Shown: positions 51,963-60,495, counted from the first letter of the stretch. The stretch is 64,000 bases of DNA from Pseudanabaena sp. FACHB-2040 (GCF_014696715.1 NZ_JACJQO010000004.1:1-64000); one strand, 5' to 3'. The notes: generated from the sequence alone by a model not told the origin. Made by a program: numbers and translations.

Positions 51963-53624
51963 TTGCTGATTTTTGATTGGCTGCTGCGCTATCGAATTGG
52001 GGCCTTTCTGGTGCTGTGGGCTGGGGTTTTGCTGCTGCTGCACAGTTCCCAGCAGAGCTATTTGGCCCACGATGAGGGCTACTATGCCCAGCAGGCCCGC
52101 TGGATTTTAGAGAACAATGACTGGCTGACGGTGGGTTGGTGGGGCGATATATACTACGATCGCACCTTAGCCGTTCAGTGGTTAATTGCGCTTAGCTTTA
52201 AGCTGTTTGGCTTTAGTGAGTGGGCAGCTCGTTTGCCCAGTATGCTGGCCTGTTTGGGGGCGGTGCTGCTGACTTGGCGCATTGGCCTGCACTTTTCGCG
52301 CAAGCAGATTGGCGGCTGGGGGGCCGCAATTTTGGTGGTCATTCCGGTGTGGATGCAGGCCAGCTACCTGGCGGTGCAGGACATTGTTTTGGTCTGCATT
52401 GAGCTGGTAGGCATTTGGGCTTTGCTTGAGGCGGAGCAGCGCCGGTTCTCGGGGCGCTTTGGGCTGGGGCTGCTGGCAGGCATCACGGTGGGTCTGGGCT
52501 TTTTGGTCAAGACATTTATGATTGTGCTGCCGGTGGTGGCGCTGCTGCCTTATCTGGTGCTGGAGCAGCCGCGCCATCGCCATCTAAGCAATCGGGGGCT
52601 TTATCTGGGGCTGCTGCTGGGTTTTCTGCCTACCGGTGTGTGGCTGGGTCTGAGCATCAATCGCTATGGCCTGCTGCCGGTGGAGCAGCTGTTTGGCAAG
52701 CTGCTGGCCCTGTCTGAAAATGTCTATCAAATCTACACCACACCTCTGTTTTATTTCTGGAATATTCCGGCTAACAGCTTTCCTTGGGCCTTTTTTGCGA
52801 TCGCAGGTTTTCTTCTCACTTGGCGCACTCCTGGCCTTAGCCGTAAGTCGCTTTGGCTGGGCTACCCGCTGCTGCTATTCATCCTGCTGACGGTGTTTAG
52901 AACGCGCACCTGGTATTACCCGCTGCAGATCCATCCCTTTATGGCCCTGCTAGCGGCCTTTGCTCTAAATAGCCTGACCCAACGCTACCTCTCAGATCGC
53001 CCCTACCGGCGACGGCTGGCAACGCTGCTGAGCTGGCTGGTGGGCATTGTGGCGATTCTGCTGCTGTCGGCTGGGCTGACGGCGCTGCTGGCCCCGCTGC
53101 CAGAGCTAGTGCCGCTGCGAACCTACGGCTGGATTGGTCTAGCAGCCGGACTGGGCTGGCTGGTGCCCTTTGGGGTAATGCTGCGCGATCGCAGCCAGCC
53201 CTGGATCAGTTCGCAGGGCGAGCTGTGGCGGTTAGGCTGGCTGCTGGGGCCGTGGCTAGCCATTGCCGCGCTCTTTCTCACCGGGCTTTGGGGCAACTAT
53301 GCGCCCGATATCAAAACTGCTGTCGAGTCGCCGCCGCTGCAGCCCGTTTTGGCCCAGCAAACGGTTCACTTCGTTCGCCCCGACGCCAACGCTGAATGGG
53401 TGCTGCTAACCGCCTATACGCCTAACCTGGGGGAAAATCTAGACGACCTCAGCGCCCTTACGCCGGGAGACTATGCCTGGGTGCAGATTGATCAAGCACC
53501 GCCCGAACCCGCGCAGTACCTTGTCATCGGCCAAATCAGAGACTGGCAGCTGGTTCAAGCTCAAGACTCAGTTGACCCGGTGCCTGCTCCCAGCCAGCCG
53601 CCAGTGAACGAAGCGCCAAGTTGA
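51963..53624 (+). CDS. ArnT/PMT-like membrane glycosyltransferase (GT39/GT83)
   Basis: A 553-aa polytopic protein with about 11-12 membrane helices. The first periplasmic loop has AHDEGYYAQQARWILENN with the catalytic Asp-Glu pair, GWWGDIYYDRTLAVQW in place of the HPPL-type motif, and RLPSMLACLGAVLLTWRIG. The C-terminal 120 residues form a soluble tail with a Pro-rich end. It transfers an activated sugar from a polyprenyl carrier onto a lipid or protein; the acceptor is unknown. The start is TTG 51963 with GGGAG about 12 bases upstream. It follows the methyltransferase gene by 54 bases, a probable operon. Confidence 0.83.
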   Translation: MLIFDWLLRYRIGAFLVLWAGVLLLLHSSQQSYLAHDEGYYAQQARWILENNDWLTVGWWGDIYYDRTLAVQWLIALSFKLFGFSEWAARLPSMLACLGAVLLTWRIGLHFSRKQIGGWGAAILVVIPVWMQASYLAVQDIVLVCIELVGIWALLEAEQRRFSGRFGLGLLAGITVGLGFLVKTFMIVLPVVALLPYLVLEQPRHRHLSNRGLYLGLLLGFLPTGVWLGLSINRYGLLPVEQLFGKLLALSENVYQIYTTPLFYFWNIPANSFPWAFFAIAGFLLTWRTPGLSRKSLWLGYPLLLFILLTVFRTRTWYYPLQIHPFMALLAAFALNSLTQRYLSDRPYRRRLATLLSWLVGIVAILLLSAGLTALLAPLPELVPLRTYGWIGLAAGLGWLVPFGVMLRDRSQPWISSQGELWRLGWLLGPWLAIAALFLTGLWGNYAPDIKTAVESPPLQPVLAQQTVHFVRPDANAEWVLLTAYTPNLGENLDDLSALTPGDYAWVQIDQAPPEPAQYLVIGQIRDWQLVQAQDSVDPVPAPSQPPVNEAPS

Positions 53625-53750
53625 ATAAACAACTTCTTTCTTCAACCCTGCTTCTAAACCCGTCCTTGGCAGGTTGTGCCGTCGACGAGCTTCAGAGAGG
53701 CTTTTACCAGCACTGCGTGAAGTGTCGCAGCCTGATTGTGAGGTAAGCCA

Positions 53751-55142
53751 ATGGCACTGGTTTTAGAACAGATCAACGTTGAAGGACTGGCTCAACTGTC
53801 GTACATCGTGGGAGATGATAAAGCTGGGGTAGCCGCCATCATCGATCCGCGCCGAGATGTTGATGTATACCTACAGCGAGCCAGAGAGCTAGGCGTAAAA
53901 CTAATAGCCAGTGTAGAGACGCACATCCACGCTGATTTTGTCTCGGGTGCCCATGAACTCAAAGCCCGCATGGGCGTTCCTATCTACGGCGGCAAAACGG
54001 AAGACTATCAGTTTGATCTGCACCCGCTTGAAGAGGGGGATACGCTCAAGCTTGGCAGCGTTACCCTCTGCGCTCTGCATACGCCAGGGCATACGCCCGA
54101 ACATATTTCTCTGCTGATCTACGACTCAAAACAGGGCCAAGAGCCGTTTGCGCTGTTTACCGGCGACACGCTGTTTAACCTAGATGTCGGTCGGCCTGAC
54201 TTGCTAGGGGGCGGCACTGAGCACCGGCTGGCGGCACAGCTTTATCACACGCTGTTTGACAAGATAGTGCCCTTGGGCGATCGCATCGAGATCTACCCCT
54301 GTCATGGAGCCGGGTCTTCCTGCGGCAAATCTATTGGCGATCGCAGACAAAGCACAATTGGCAACGAGCGAATTTTCAATCCTGCTTTGCAAGAACGCTC
54401 TGAAGCTGAGTTTGTGGAATGGCTGATGAGCGACATGCCAGAACCGCCTCGGCACTACGCCCGGCTCAAACAGGTAAATGCGAAAGGTGCCCCAATCTTG
54501 GGCTGCCCTCCTACCCTGCCGCCGCTGATGCCCAGCGAATTTCAGCAGAAGATGCAGGATGGCAACACTGTAGTTATTGATGCTCGCTCGATTTTGGCCT
54601 TTGGTGGAGGCCACATTCCGGGTGCCCTCAATATTGCTTTGCGTCCAGAGTTTCCCAGCTGGGTTGGTTGGATGATCGACCCAGCGCAGTCGCTCTTAAT
54701 CGTGGTAGAAAGCAAACGGGATGTGAAGCTGATTACAGAGCAGCTTTTCCGCATTGGCTACGACAACCTAGCCGGCTATCTGCACGATGGCATGACCAGC
54801 TGGCAGAACGCTGGGCGGCCCCTAGAGCAGTTGGGCGAGTGGACCGCACAAGACTTAAACCAGCACAAAGACGACCCAACGGTAACAGTGTTAGATGTTC
54901 GAGGTGACGATGAGTATGAAAAGGGATTTGTCCCAGGAGCCAAGCATATTTTTGTGGCCCATTTAGAAGAACACCTTGATCAACTCGATCGCAACCAAAC
55001 AATTGCGGCCTACTGCGGCAGCGGCTATCGCGCCTCTATTGCAGCCAGCCTCCTGAAAAAGCATGGCTTTGAGCAGGTAGTTAATGTGCCTGGCTCCTGG
55101 ATTGCCTGGAAAAATGCGGACTTGCCAATTGAAAAGCCATAA
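53751..55142 (+). CDS. MBL-fold persulfide dioxygenase-like protein with two rhodanese domains
   Basis: A 463-aa protein. Residues 1-250 form a metallo-beta-lactamase fold close to ETHE1/CstB: ETHIHADFVSG (His58, His60, Asp62), HTPGHTPEH, FTGDTLF, YPCHGAGSSCG. Residues about 268-355 form a rhodanese domain whose active loop has no Cys (VVESKRDV), so it is inactive. Residues about 370-460 form a second rhodanese with catalytic Cys in AAYCGSGYRAS. It probably oxidises persulfides to sulfite/thiosulfate in sulfide detoxification, with the last domain moving sulfane sulfur. GAGGTAA lies 6 bases before ATG 53751. Confidence 0.88.
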   Translation: MALVLEQINVEGLAQLSYIVGDDKAGVAAIIDPRRDVDVYLQRARELGVKLIASVETHIHADFVSGAHELKARMGVPIYGGKTEDYQFDLHPLEEGDTLKLGSVTLCALHTPGHTPEHISLLIYDSKQGQEPFALFTGDTLFNLDVGRPDLLGGGTEHRLAAQLYHTLFDKIVPLGDRIEIYPCHGAGSSCGKSIGDRRQSTIGNERIFNPALQERSEAEFVEWLMSDMPEPPRHYARLKQVNAKGAPILGCPPTLPPLMPSEFQQKMQDGNTVVIDARSILAFGGGHIPGALNIALRPEFPSWVGWMIDPAQSLLIVVESKRDVKLITEQLFRIGYDNLAGYLHDGMTSWQNAGRPLEQLGEWTAQDLNQHKDDPTVTVLDVRGDDEYEKGFVPGAKHIFVAHLEEHLDQLDRNQTIAAYCGSGYRASIAASLLKKHGFEQVVNVPGSWIAWKNADLPIEKP

Positions 55143-55291
55143 GCCCAAAATTGGGTAGGTTAACTTTGTTTTAATCTCTCACCTGAGAGGCTGACTTATT
55201 CTCAAGGTATTGAAGCCTGTAGAAATCATTTTTCTCAGGTCATTTCTGTGCCTTGAAAACTTCTGTCTCTAGCTCCATTACCTACAACCTC

Positions 55292-55948
55292 ATGAGCAAC
55301 GCACCTATTACGCCCGAGCAACTGCTACAGCAGCTTAACTGGCGCTACGCCACTAAAAAGTTTGACCCCACCCGCCTCATCCCCGACGACGTCTGGAATG
55401 CGCTGGAGCAAAGCCTGGTGCTGTCGCCCTCTTCCTTTGGTCTACAGCCCTGGAAGTTTTTTGTCGTTAAAAATCCCGACATCCGCAAGCAGCTCGTGGA
55501 GCATTCTTGGGGTCAACCTCAGGTGATTGACGCATCTCACCTAGTGGTGTTTGCCATCAAAAAAGATGTCGATGCCGCCTATATTGATCGCTACATGGAG
55601 CGCACAGCAGAGGTCCGCCAGACCTCAGTGGAGAGCCTACAGGGCTTTTCTAACGTTATTAAAGGCTTTATGGAGAAGCCGCCCTTCCCACTGGACATCA
55701 ATGCCTGGTCAACCCGACAGGTCTATATTGCAATGGGTGTGTATATGACCAGTGCTGCGCTGCTGGGTGTCGATACCTGCCCAATGGAGGGCATTGTGCC
55801 CGCTAAGTACGATGAAGTGCTGGGTCTGGCTGAGCAGGGCTATGCAACGGTTGCAGCTTGCCCAGCAGGTTACCGGGCTGAGGGTGATAACCACGCTACC
55901 CTGGCCAAGGTGCGGTTTAAGACCGAAGATATGATTCAGTACATTTAA
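55292..55948 (+). CDS. Nitroreductase-family NAD(P)H-dependent oxidoreductase
   Basis: A 218-aa FMN enzyme. RYATKKFDPTRLIPDD carries the R/K phosphate grip of the FMN-binding N-terminus; SPSSFGLQPWKFFVV is the family core; the C-terminal VAACPAGYRAEGDNH.. region with K/R (FKTEDMIQYI) completes the flavin site. Related enzymes (NfsB/YfkO-type) reduce quinones and nitroaromatics. ATG 55292 (MSNAPIT) is used; a TTG at 55253 is the alternative. It stands alone. Confidence 0.87.
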   Translation: MSNAPITPEQLLQQLNWRYATKKFDPTRLIPDDVWNALEQSLVLSPSSFGLQPWKFFVVKNPDIRKQLVEHSWGQPQVIDASHLVVFAIKKDVDAAYIDRYMERTAEVRQTSVESLQGFSNVIKGFMEKPPFPLDINAWSTRQVYIAMGVYMTSAALLGVDTCPMEGIVPAKYDEVLGLAEQGYATVAACPAGYRAEGDNHATLAKVRFKTEDMIQYI

Positions 55949-56044
55949 TATTGAGTCTCTTTTAGGTTGCACTAGACTCTGCTTTGGGTGCAAACCTCTG
56001 CACTCCTACCAAGCACTCTGTTTTGCACAGACGGCTCATATTAA

Positions 56045-56099
56045 ACGGGCATAAACCCGTGAAGGCAGAGAGATGGCCCTAGTGTCACCCCTCTGCCTT
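56045..56099. terminator. Two hairpins between convergent genes
   Basis: ACGGG (56045-56049) pairs with CCCGT (56056-56060), and AAGGCAGAG (56062-56070) pairs perfectly with CTCTGCCTT (56091-56099). Read on the minus strand the first is followed by TTTAATA, a fair terminator for the ParA/ParB-like pair. It also ends plus-strand transcription from the nitroreductase. Confidence 0.55.
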
Positions 56100-56108
56100 A
56101 CTACCTTG

Positions 56109-56819
56109 CTAAGCCTGAGCTAACGCTTTGACCAGATCGTCTTTTTTCATTTTGCTGATGCCGGTGATGCCTCGCGTCTTAGCCATCTTTTTCAGGTCGG
56201 TTACGGTCAGGGCCTTGAGAACAACAGCATCACCAGCATCCTTAGCATTCTTAGTAGCATGGGTTGCTTCGGGCATGGGCTGGGGAGTCAGGTAGAAAAC
56301 CTGCTTGAGGGCTTCTAATTTGGCTTTGGTGATGCCACACTTGAGCTTGACAACAGAGTCAAAGTTTTTCCAATGCTGCCGGGGAGCTTCATCAATGCGG
56401 TTGGTCGCAACAGCGAGTTTGACGGCCTTGAGCGGACTACCCGGTTGGCTGATCAGGTATTCCAAAGCTGCCATGATTTCTTCTCGCGTAGCTTTGGAGA
56501 GGTTGATTTTGGGTGTTTTTTCCCCCGCCAGCACTTGGGTCACTTCGAGAGTGTCGGCACTGTCGTCTGCAACAATGCACCAGACTCGTTCTAGCCCCGC
56601 TTCTTCAGCCACGGCATAGATAAACGAGTTGCCAATCACCTGATAGCTATCTTCGCCGGTTTCTTTGACAATCAAAGGAACCCAGTTACGGCCACCTTTT
56701 TGGTTGAGTAGATGGGCTGAGGCTTTCACCAAAAACTCAGAAACCTTGATACTCTCTCCGGGCTCAATTTCATCTAGATATAAATGCATCAAGTTACCGA
56801 TATCACTGAGGCTGCTCAT
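56109..56819 (-). CDS. ParB-like protein with C-terminal Rho-N/SAP-like helical domain
   Basis: A 236-aa protein. Residues about 12-85 resemble a ParB/sulfiredoxin-type domain (YLDEIEPGESIKVSEFLVKASAHLL, WVPLIVKETGEDSYQVIGNSFIYAVAEEAGLERVWCIV as the fold order, quoted in part), which in other proteins binds DNA clamps or nucleotides; the classical GxxR motif is not seen. Residues about 195-236 (LTVTDLKKMAKTRGITGISKMKKDDLVKALAQA in outline) form a Rho-N/SAP-like two-helix nucleic-acid-binding motif. Its ATG overlaps the stop of the ParA-fusion gene by 4 bases, so the two are strictly coupled. The function is inferred only. Confidence 0.72.
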   Translation of the reverse strand: MSSLSDIGNLMHLYLDEIEPGESIKVSEFLVKASAHLLNQKGGRNWVPLIVKETGEDSYQVIGNSFIYAVAEEAGLERVWCIVADDSADTLEVTQVLAGEKTPKINLSKATREEIMAALEYLISQPGSPLKAVKLAVATNRIDEAPRQHWKNFDSVVKLKCGITKAKLEALKQVFYLTPQPMPEATHATKNAKDAGDAVVLKALTVTDLKKMAKTRGITGISKMKKDDLVKALAQA

Positions 56820-58156
56820 TGTAGAAAGTACTCCTTAGCCAAGTTTTTATAGTATTCGTGGGCTGATCGGTCTCGATACACTGCAGGGACACGGGCGAAA
56901 GCAGAACTGGCTATATTAGCGTAACTAGGTACTTCGAGAATAGACAGGTCTTCTCTAGCTTTGGTATGGCGCGGGTAGAAGTAGGGCAGTAGGTTGATCT
57001 TTTCCTTCTTCCCAGCTTTGATGATACTGTTGATTTCCTTTCTAGCTACGGCTATCTGAGGGTTGGTGGTCTTTTCTCCATTAAAGAAAATTGGCAAGGG
57101 TATGGGGCTGCCGTCGTTTTTCTCCTGCTGCACTTCGGGAATGAATTTCTTGATTGCGATCGCAGCATTCTCCAATGAGAACAAGTTATTGTGTTTGGTA
57201 GGAATCAATACAACGTCCGCTGCATAAACAGCCAACTGACTAAATATTCGCCAGTTGGGAGGAGCATCAATCAGAATATAATCATATTCCTGGCGAGAAG
57301 GCTCTAGTTTACGGTGCAGCGTGCTTCTTTTGAAGATATTGCGTAGTTTCTCTTCAGGCTCATCTGCCAACTTCTTATCTGCGGGAACAATATCAAATCT
57401 TAGTTCTCTATTTACCTTTTTTAATGGAAAAGGATATGTCTGAATGGCTTTCTTGAGTTCTACCGATTTATCAGTTAATGCTTTGTAAACTGTATCTTCG
57501 GTGAGTGTTAACCCCAGGGAGTTGGTTAAGTCCTGTTGATTGGGATCGAAGTCGATAATTAAAACTTTTTTGCCCAAAGCAGTCAGAATGCCTGCCAAAT
57601 TTACAGTAGTGGTGGTTTTGCCTACACCACCCTTGTTGTTATAGACTGCAACTGTTAAGGCTTTGTTCGGCTTTTCAATCTTTCTGCGAATTAAGCTGAC
57701 AATATCATCAATATTATCTTCGTTTAAGGGAAGGCATTGAGTGGCCGGAAAAATCACCTTGCCGTGCTTTCTAAAAAGTTGAATATGGCAGGAATTCGTA
57801 ATGATTCCCCATTGGGACATTTTGCAGTTGGAGCCAAGCAAATATTGCTTTAGCTGATTGACTGTTCTCTGATATTGCGCCGCATCAGTAGATAAATTTA
57901 CTTCCCTGCCTTTTAGCTCAAGCAAAAGATAGGGATTTGTTTTTGTGTGTAAAAAAACATCGTCCCCAATAGTTTTTCTGGCAGCTTGGTCTACAGCTTT
58001 CCCGCCACCAGTAGGATATTGAGGATGAATTTCTCCGGATTGAAATCCCAAGGCTTGTAATAGTTGATTTGCAAAAAAATCATTAACAGTAGCCTCTGTT
58101 GCATTATCCGGAAGGTTTCTCAGGGCAGCTTTCAAGCTGAGTGATGATGTGCTCAT
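56816..58156 (-). CDS. PD-(D/E)XK nuclease-like domain fused to ParA ATPase
   Basis: A 446-aa protein. Residues 1-160 resemble the HsdR N-terminal nuclease fold: LGFQSGEIHPQYPTGGGKAVD (Asp56), LLLELKGR (Glu80-x-Lys82) and QYQRTVNQLKQYLLG (Gln95-type motif). Residues 166-446 form a ParA/MinD-like ATPase: deviant Walker A NKGGVGKTTTTVN (Lys175, Lys180), IIDFDPNQQ, and ILIDAPPNW. ParA proteins form ATP-dependent dimers on DNA for partition of plasmids or cargo; fusion to a nuclease-like module is unusual. It is the first gene of a two-gene operon with the ParB-like protein. AT content is higher than in the neighbours, hinting at transfer. Confidence 0.83.
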   Translation of the reverse strand: MSTSSLSLKAALRNLPDNATEATVNDFFANQLLQALGFQSGEIHPQYPTGGGKAVDQAARKTIGDDVFLHTKTNPYLLLELKGREVNLSTDAAQYQRTVNQLKQYLLGSNCKMSQWGIITNSCHIQLFRKHGKVIFPATQCLPLNEDNIDDIVSLIRRKIEKPNKALTVAVYNNKGGVGKTTTTVNLAGILTALGKKVLIIDFDPNQQDLTNSLGLTLTEDTVYKALTDKSVELKKAIQTYPFPLKKVNRELRFDIVPADKKLADEPEEKLRNIFKRSTLHRKLEPSRQEYDYILIDAPPNWRIFSQLAVYAADVVLIPTKHNNLFSLENAAIAIKKFIPEVQQEKNDGSPIPLPIFFNGEKTTNPQIAVARKEINSIIKAGKKEKINLLPYFYPRHTKAREDLSILEVPSYANIASSAFARVPAVYRDRSAHEYYKNLAKEYFLQ

Positions 58157-58261
58157 AATGTGAGGAAGCTTTCAGCAGTGGCCCTTTCCAGTGTGCCCAA
58201 TGGCTAATGTTGATTCTTACTTCCATAAATCTTTTTTAGGAAAATCACAGAGACTTCACGA

Positions 58262-58283
58262 CTCGTTTGCAATCGTAAACGAG
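58262..58283. promoter_or_regulatory. Inverted repeat upstream of the ParA-fusion gene
   Basis: CTCGTTT (58262-58268) and AAACGAG (58277-58283) are perfect 7-bp arms with an 8-base spacer, about 105 bases upstream of the ParA-fusion start. It is a candidate partition-type site or operator for the ParA/ParB-like pair. Confidence 0.4.
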
Positions 58284-58340
58284 CAATCTCACTCTTCTTT
58301 CCCTACGATTCTGAACTCATTTCGCCATTGACGCCTGTAG

Positions 58341-58356
58341 GCAAACCTAGGTTTGC
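58341..58356 (+). promoter_or_regulatory. 16-bp perfect palindrome upstream of prohibitin gene
   Basis: GCAAACCTAGGTTTGC is fully self-complementary and ends 44 bases before the prohibitin ATG at 58401. Position suits a repressor or activator site; the binding factor is unknown. Confidence 0.45.
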
Positions 58357-58400
58357 GCTAGAGTCAGATGGCGTAGAACGGTAAAATGCAGGAAATCTAG

Positions 58401-59216
58401 ATGAAAGATCAGCCAAACTGGCAAACCCTTGTGCTGGTGGGCCTGGTGTCGCTTTTAGCGGTTGTCGGCCTCAATTCCTTTGTAATTATCAATCCTGGTG
58501 AGGCCGGCGTCCTCAGCATTTTGGGTAAAGCACAGGATGGGGCGTTGCTGGAGGGGGTACACTTCAAACCTCCCCTGGTTGCCAAAGTCGATGTTTACGA
58601 TGTGACGGTGCAAAAATTTGAGGTGCCCGCCCAGAGTTCTACTAAGGACTTGCAGCAGCTCTCGGCTAGCTTTGCCATCAACTTCCGCCTCGACCCGATT
58701 GAAGTGGTGACTATTCGCCGCACCCAAGGCACACTGCAAAACATTGTGTCTAAAATCATCGCCCCTCAAACCCAGGAATCTTTTAAGGTTGCAGCCGCCC
58801 GCCGCACCGTTGAAGAAGCGATTACCAAGCGGGATGAACTCAAGCAAGATTTTGACGACGCCCTAGGGCAGCGGCTTGATAAGTACGGCATTATCGTCTT
58901 AGATACTAGCGTGGTCGATCTCAACTTCTCGACCGAGTTTTCTAAGGCTGTCGAAGAAAAGCAAATCGCTGAGCAGCGCGCCCAAAGAGCTGTTTACATT
59001 GCGCGAGAAGCTGAGCAAGAAGCCGAAGCCACGATTAACCGAGCCAAAGGACAAGCCGAAGCCCAGCGTCTGTTGCGCGAAACTCTAACGTCTGAACTGT
59101 TGCAGAAACAGGCCATTGAAAAATGGGACGGCAAGTTTCCCCAAGTGCTGGGCGGCGACGGAGCAGTTCCCTTTATCAACCTAGATCCACAAGACCTGCA
59201 AACCAATCGGCGCTAG
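58401..59216 (+). CDS. Prohibitin family protein (SPFH/band 7)
   Basis: A 271-aa protein. One N-terminal membrane helix (about residues 10-30) is followed by the band-7 domain (INPGEAGVLSILGK, GVHFKPPLVAKVDVYDV, ASFAINFRLDP) to about residue 180, then a charged coiled coil (KQIAEQRAQRAVYIAREAEQEAEA) and a short tail. Prohibitins assemble into ring scaffolds in the membrane and protect membrane proteins; the cyanobacterial members are homologous to the mitochondrial ones. It is monocistronic, with a terminator at 59347. Confidence 0.9.
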   Translation: MKDQPNWQTLVLVGLVSLLAVVGLNSFVIINPGEAGVLSILGKAQDGALLEGVHFKPPLVAKVDVYDVTVQKFEVPAQSSTKDLQQLSASFAINFRLDPIEVVTIRRTQGTLQNIVSKIIAPQTQESFKVAAARRTVEEAITKRDELKQDFDDALGQRLDKYGIIVLDTSVVDLNFSTEFSKAVEEKQIAEQRAQRAVYIAREAEQEAEATINRAKGQAEAQRLLRETLTSELLQKQAIEKWDGKFPQVLGGDGAVPFINLDPQDLQTNRR

Positions 59217-59262
59217 TCATGAAGACGGATCTTCTAGCAACTAGTTAAACAACAGGGAAAAA

Positions 59263-59278
59263 GCCCCCCCCGAAGGGG
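59263..59278 (-). terminator. Minus-strand terminator for map
   Basis: On the minus strand CCCC-TTCG-GGGG forms a tight UUCG-capped hairpin followed by GGGGCTTTTT (positions 59278 down to 59258). It lies about 90 bases past the map stop. Its AAAAAGCCCC on the plus strand also mirrors the GGGGCTTTTT of the plus terminator. Confidence 0.55.
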
Positions 59279-59346
59279 TGCCCAAACGGTGGGAGGGTCA
59301 AGTGCAGTATTAGCAGCCCCTCATGTCTCTCAAGAACCCACCCATT

Positions 59347-59371
59347 GCCCCTCTCAGGAGGGGCTTTTTTT
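59347..59371 (+). terminator. Rho-independent terminator of the prohibitin gene
   Basis: GCCCCTC (59347-59353) pairs with GAGGGGC (59358-59364) around TCAG, followed by seven T. The T-run overlaps the stop codon of the convergent map gene by two bases. Confidence 0.85.
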
Positions 59372-60191
59372 ATAGTTGGGTCAAAATTTCGACCCCGTCT
59401 TGAGTAACGGCAACCGTATGCTCAAACTGGGCCGAGAGCTTTTTATCTTTAGTGAGAACCGTCCAGCGGTCAGCCAAAACTTTGATTTTGTAGGTGCCTT
59501 CATTCAGCATCGGCTCAACCGTAAATACCATTCCCGGTCGCAGCTTTAGGCCGGTGCCGCGCTTGCCGTAGTGCGGAATTTGCGGCTCTGTGTGGAATTG
59601 TCTGCCCACGCCATGCCCCACCATGTCGCGCACCACAGAGAACCCATTGGCTTCGGCATATTCCTGAATCGCCGCACCAATATCGCCAACTCTGGCTCCT
59701 GGCTTAATTTCGGCAATGCCTCGCATCATCGCTTCGTGAGTCACCTCGACCAGCTTTCGAGCCAGCGGAGACGGGTTGCCTACCAAAAATGTTCTCGATG
59801 TGTCGCCGTGGTAGCCGTCGAGAATGGGCGTGACATCGATGTTGATGATGTCGCCATCTTTGAGAATGTGCTTAGGACTGGGGATGCCGTGGCACACCAC
59901 CTCATTCGCGCTAGTGCAAATTGAGCCCTTAAACGGCGGATGCCCCGATGGTGCATAGCCCAGCGGCGCGCTGATAGCTCCGTGGGCTGCTGTCCAGTGG
60001 GCGGCCTCGTCATTGAGTTCCTGAGTGCTCACACCGGGTTGAACCATTGGCTCTAGGTGATCGAGTAGCTGAGCGGCCAAATGTCCGGCGCGACGCATTT
60101 TTTCGAGTTCTCTAGAGGAGAGCAAGACAATGCCCGCAGGTGCGGCGGTTGGGGGGTTGACAGCGTTTGTTAGCAAGGTCTGGTAGTTCAC
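59370..60191 (-). CDS. map: Methionine aminopeptidase, type I
   Basis: A 273-aa metalloprotease that removes N-terminal Met from new proteins. Metal ligands are visible in NIDVTPILDGYHGDTSRTF (two Asp), GHGVGRQFHTEPQIPHY (His), MVFTVEPML (Glu) and SAQFEHTVAV (Glu). GTG 60191 is chosen, with AAGGA about 10 bases upstream; starts further out (to 60308) would add 39 residues of poor character. A second map gene elsewhere would be normal for a cyanobacterium. Confidence 0.92.
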   Translation of the reverse strand: MNYQTLLTNAVNPPTAAPAGIVLLSSRELEKMRRAGHLAAQLLDHLEPMVQPGVSTQELNDEAAHWTAAHGAISAPLGYAPSGHPPFKGSICTSANEVVCHGIPSPKHILKDGDIINIDVTPILDGYHGDTSRTFLVGNPSPLARKLVEVTHEAMMRGIAEIKPGARVGDIGAAIQEYAEANGFSVVRDMVGHGVGRQFHTEPQIPHYGKRGTGLKLRPGMVFTVEPMLNEGTYKIKVLADRWTVLTKDKKLSAQFEHTVAVTQDGVEILTQL

Positions 60192-60309
60192 AGCAAGATC
60201 CTTATGAAGCCTTATGCTAGGCCATGCTAGCACAGCATAGGCTAGCAAAACACAGGCTATGCTGTTACTTGTATCCTGGGGAAACAGAGCACCGGGAGTA
60301 GAGGCCAAA

Positions 60310-60495
60310 ATGGGCGGAAAAACCGATTTAGATAGAGTGGTGGCCTATGTTCCGGCTGAGCACAAGAAGGAACTAGAGCAGTGGGCCGAGGCGGAAGAGC
60401 GATCGATCTCGTGGCTGGTCGCAAAGCTGATCGACAAGGCTCTGCAAGAACGGCAGCAACAGGTCGACTCTCCAAAGGTGGTTAATTTGCGCTAG
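60310..60495 (+). CDS. Ribbon-helix-helix (CopG-like) protein
   Basis: A 61-aa protein: MGGKTDLDRVVAYVPAEHKKELEQWAEAEERSIS (shown in outline), where VVAYVP is the DNA-contacting strand and the two following helices end in LVAKLIDKALQE. It fits a small RHH DNA-binding protein such as an antitoxin or copy-number repressor. No toxin gene follows. It is divergent from map; ACAGCATAG/CTATGCTGT inverted repeats at about 60231-60264 between the two genes could be its operator. Confidence 0.72.
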   Translation: MGGKTDLDRVVAYVPAEHKKELEQWAEAEERSISWLVAKLIDKALQERQQQVDSPKVVNLR

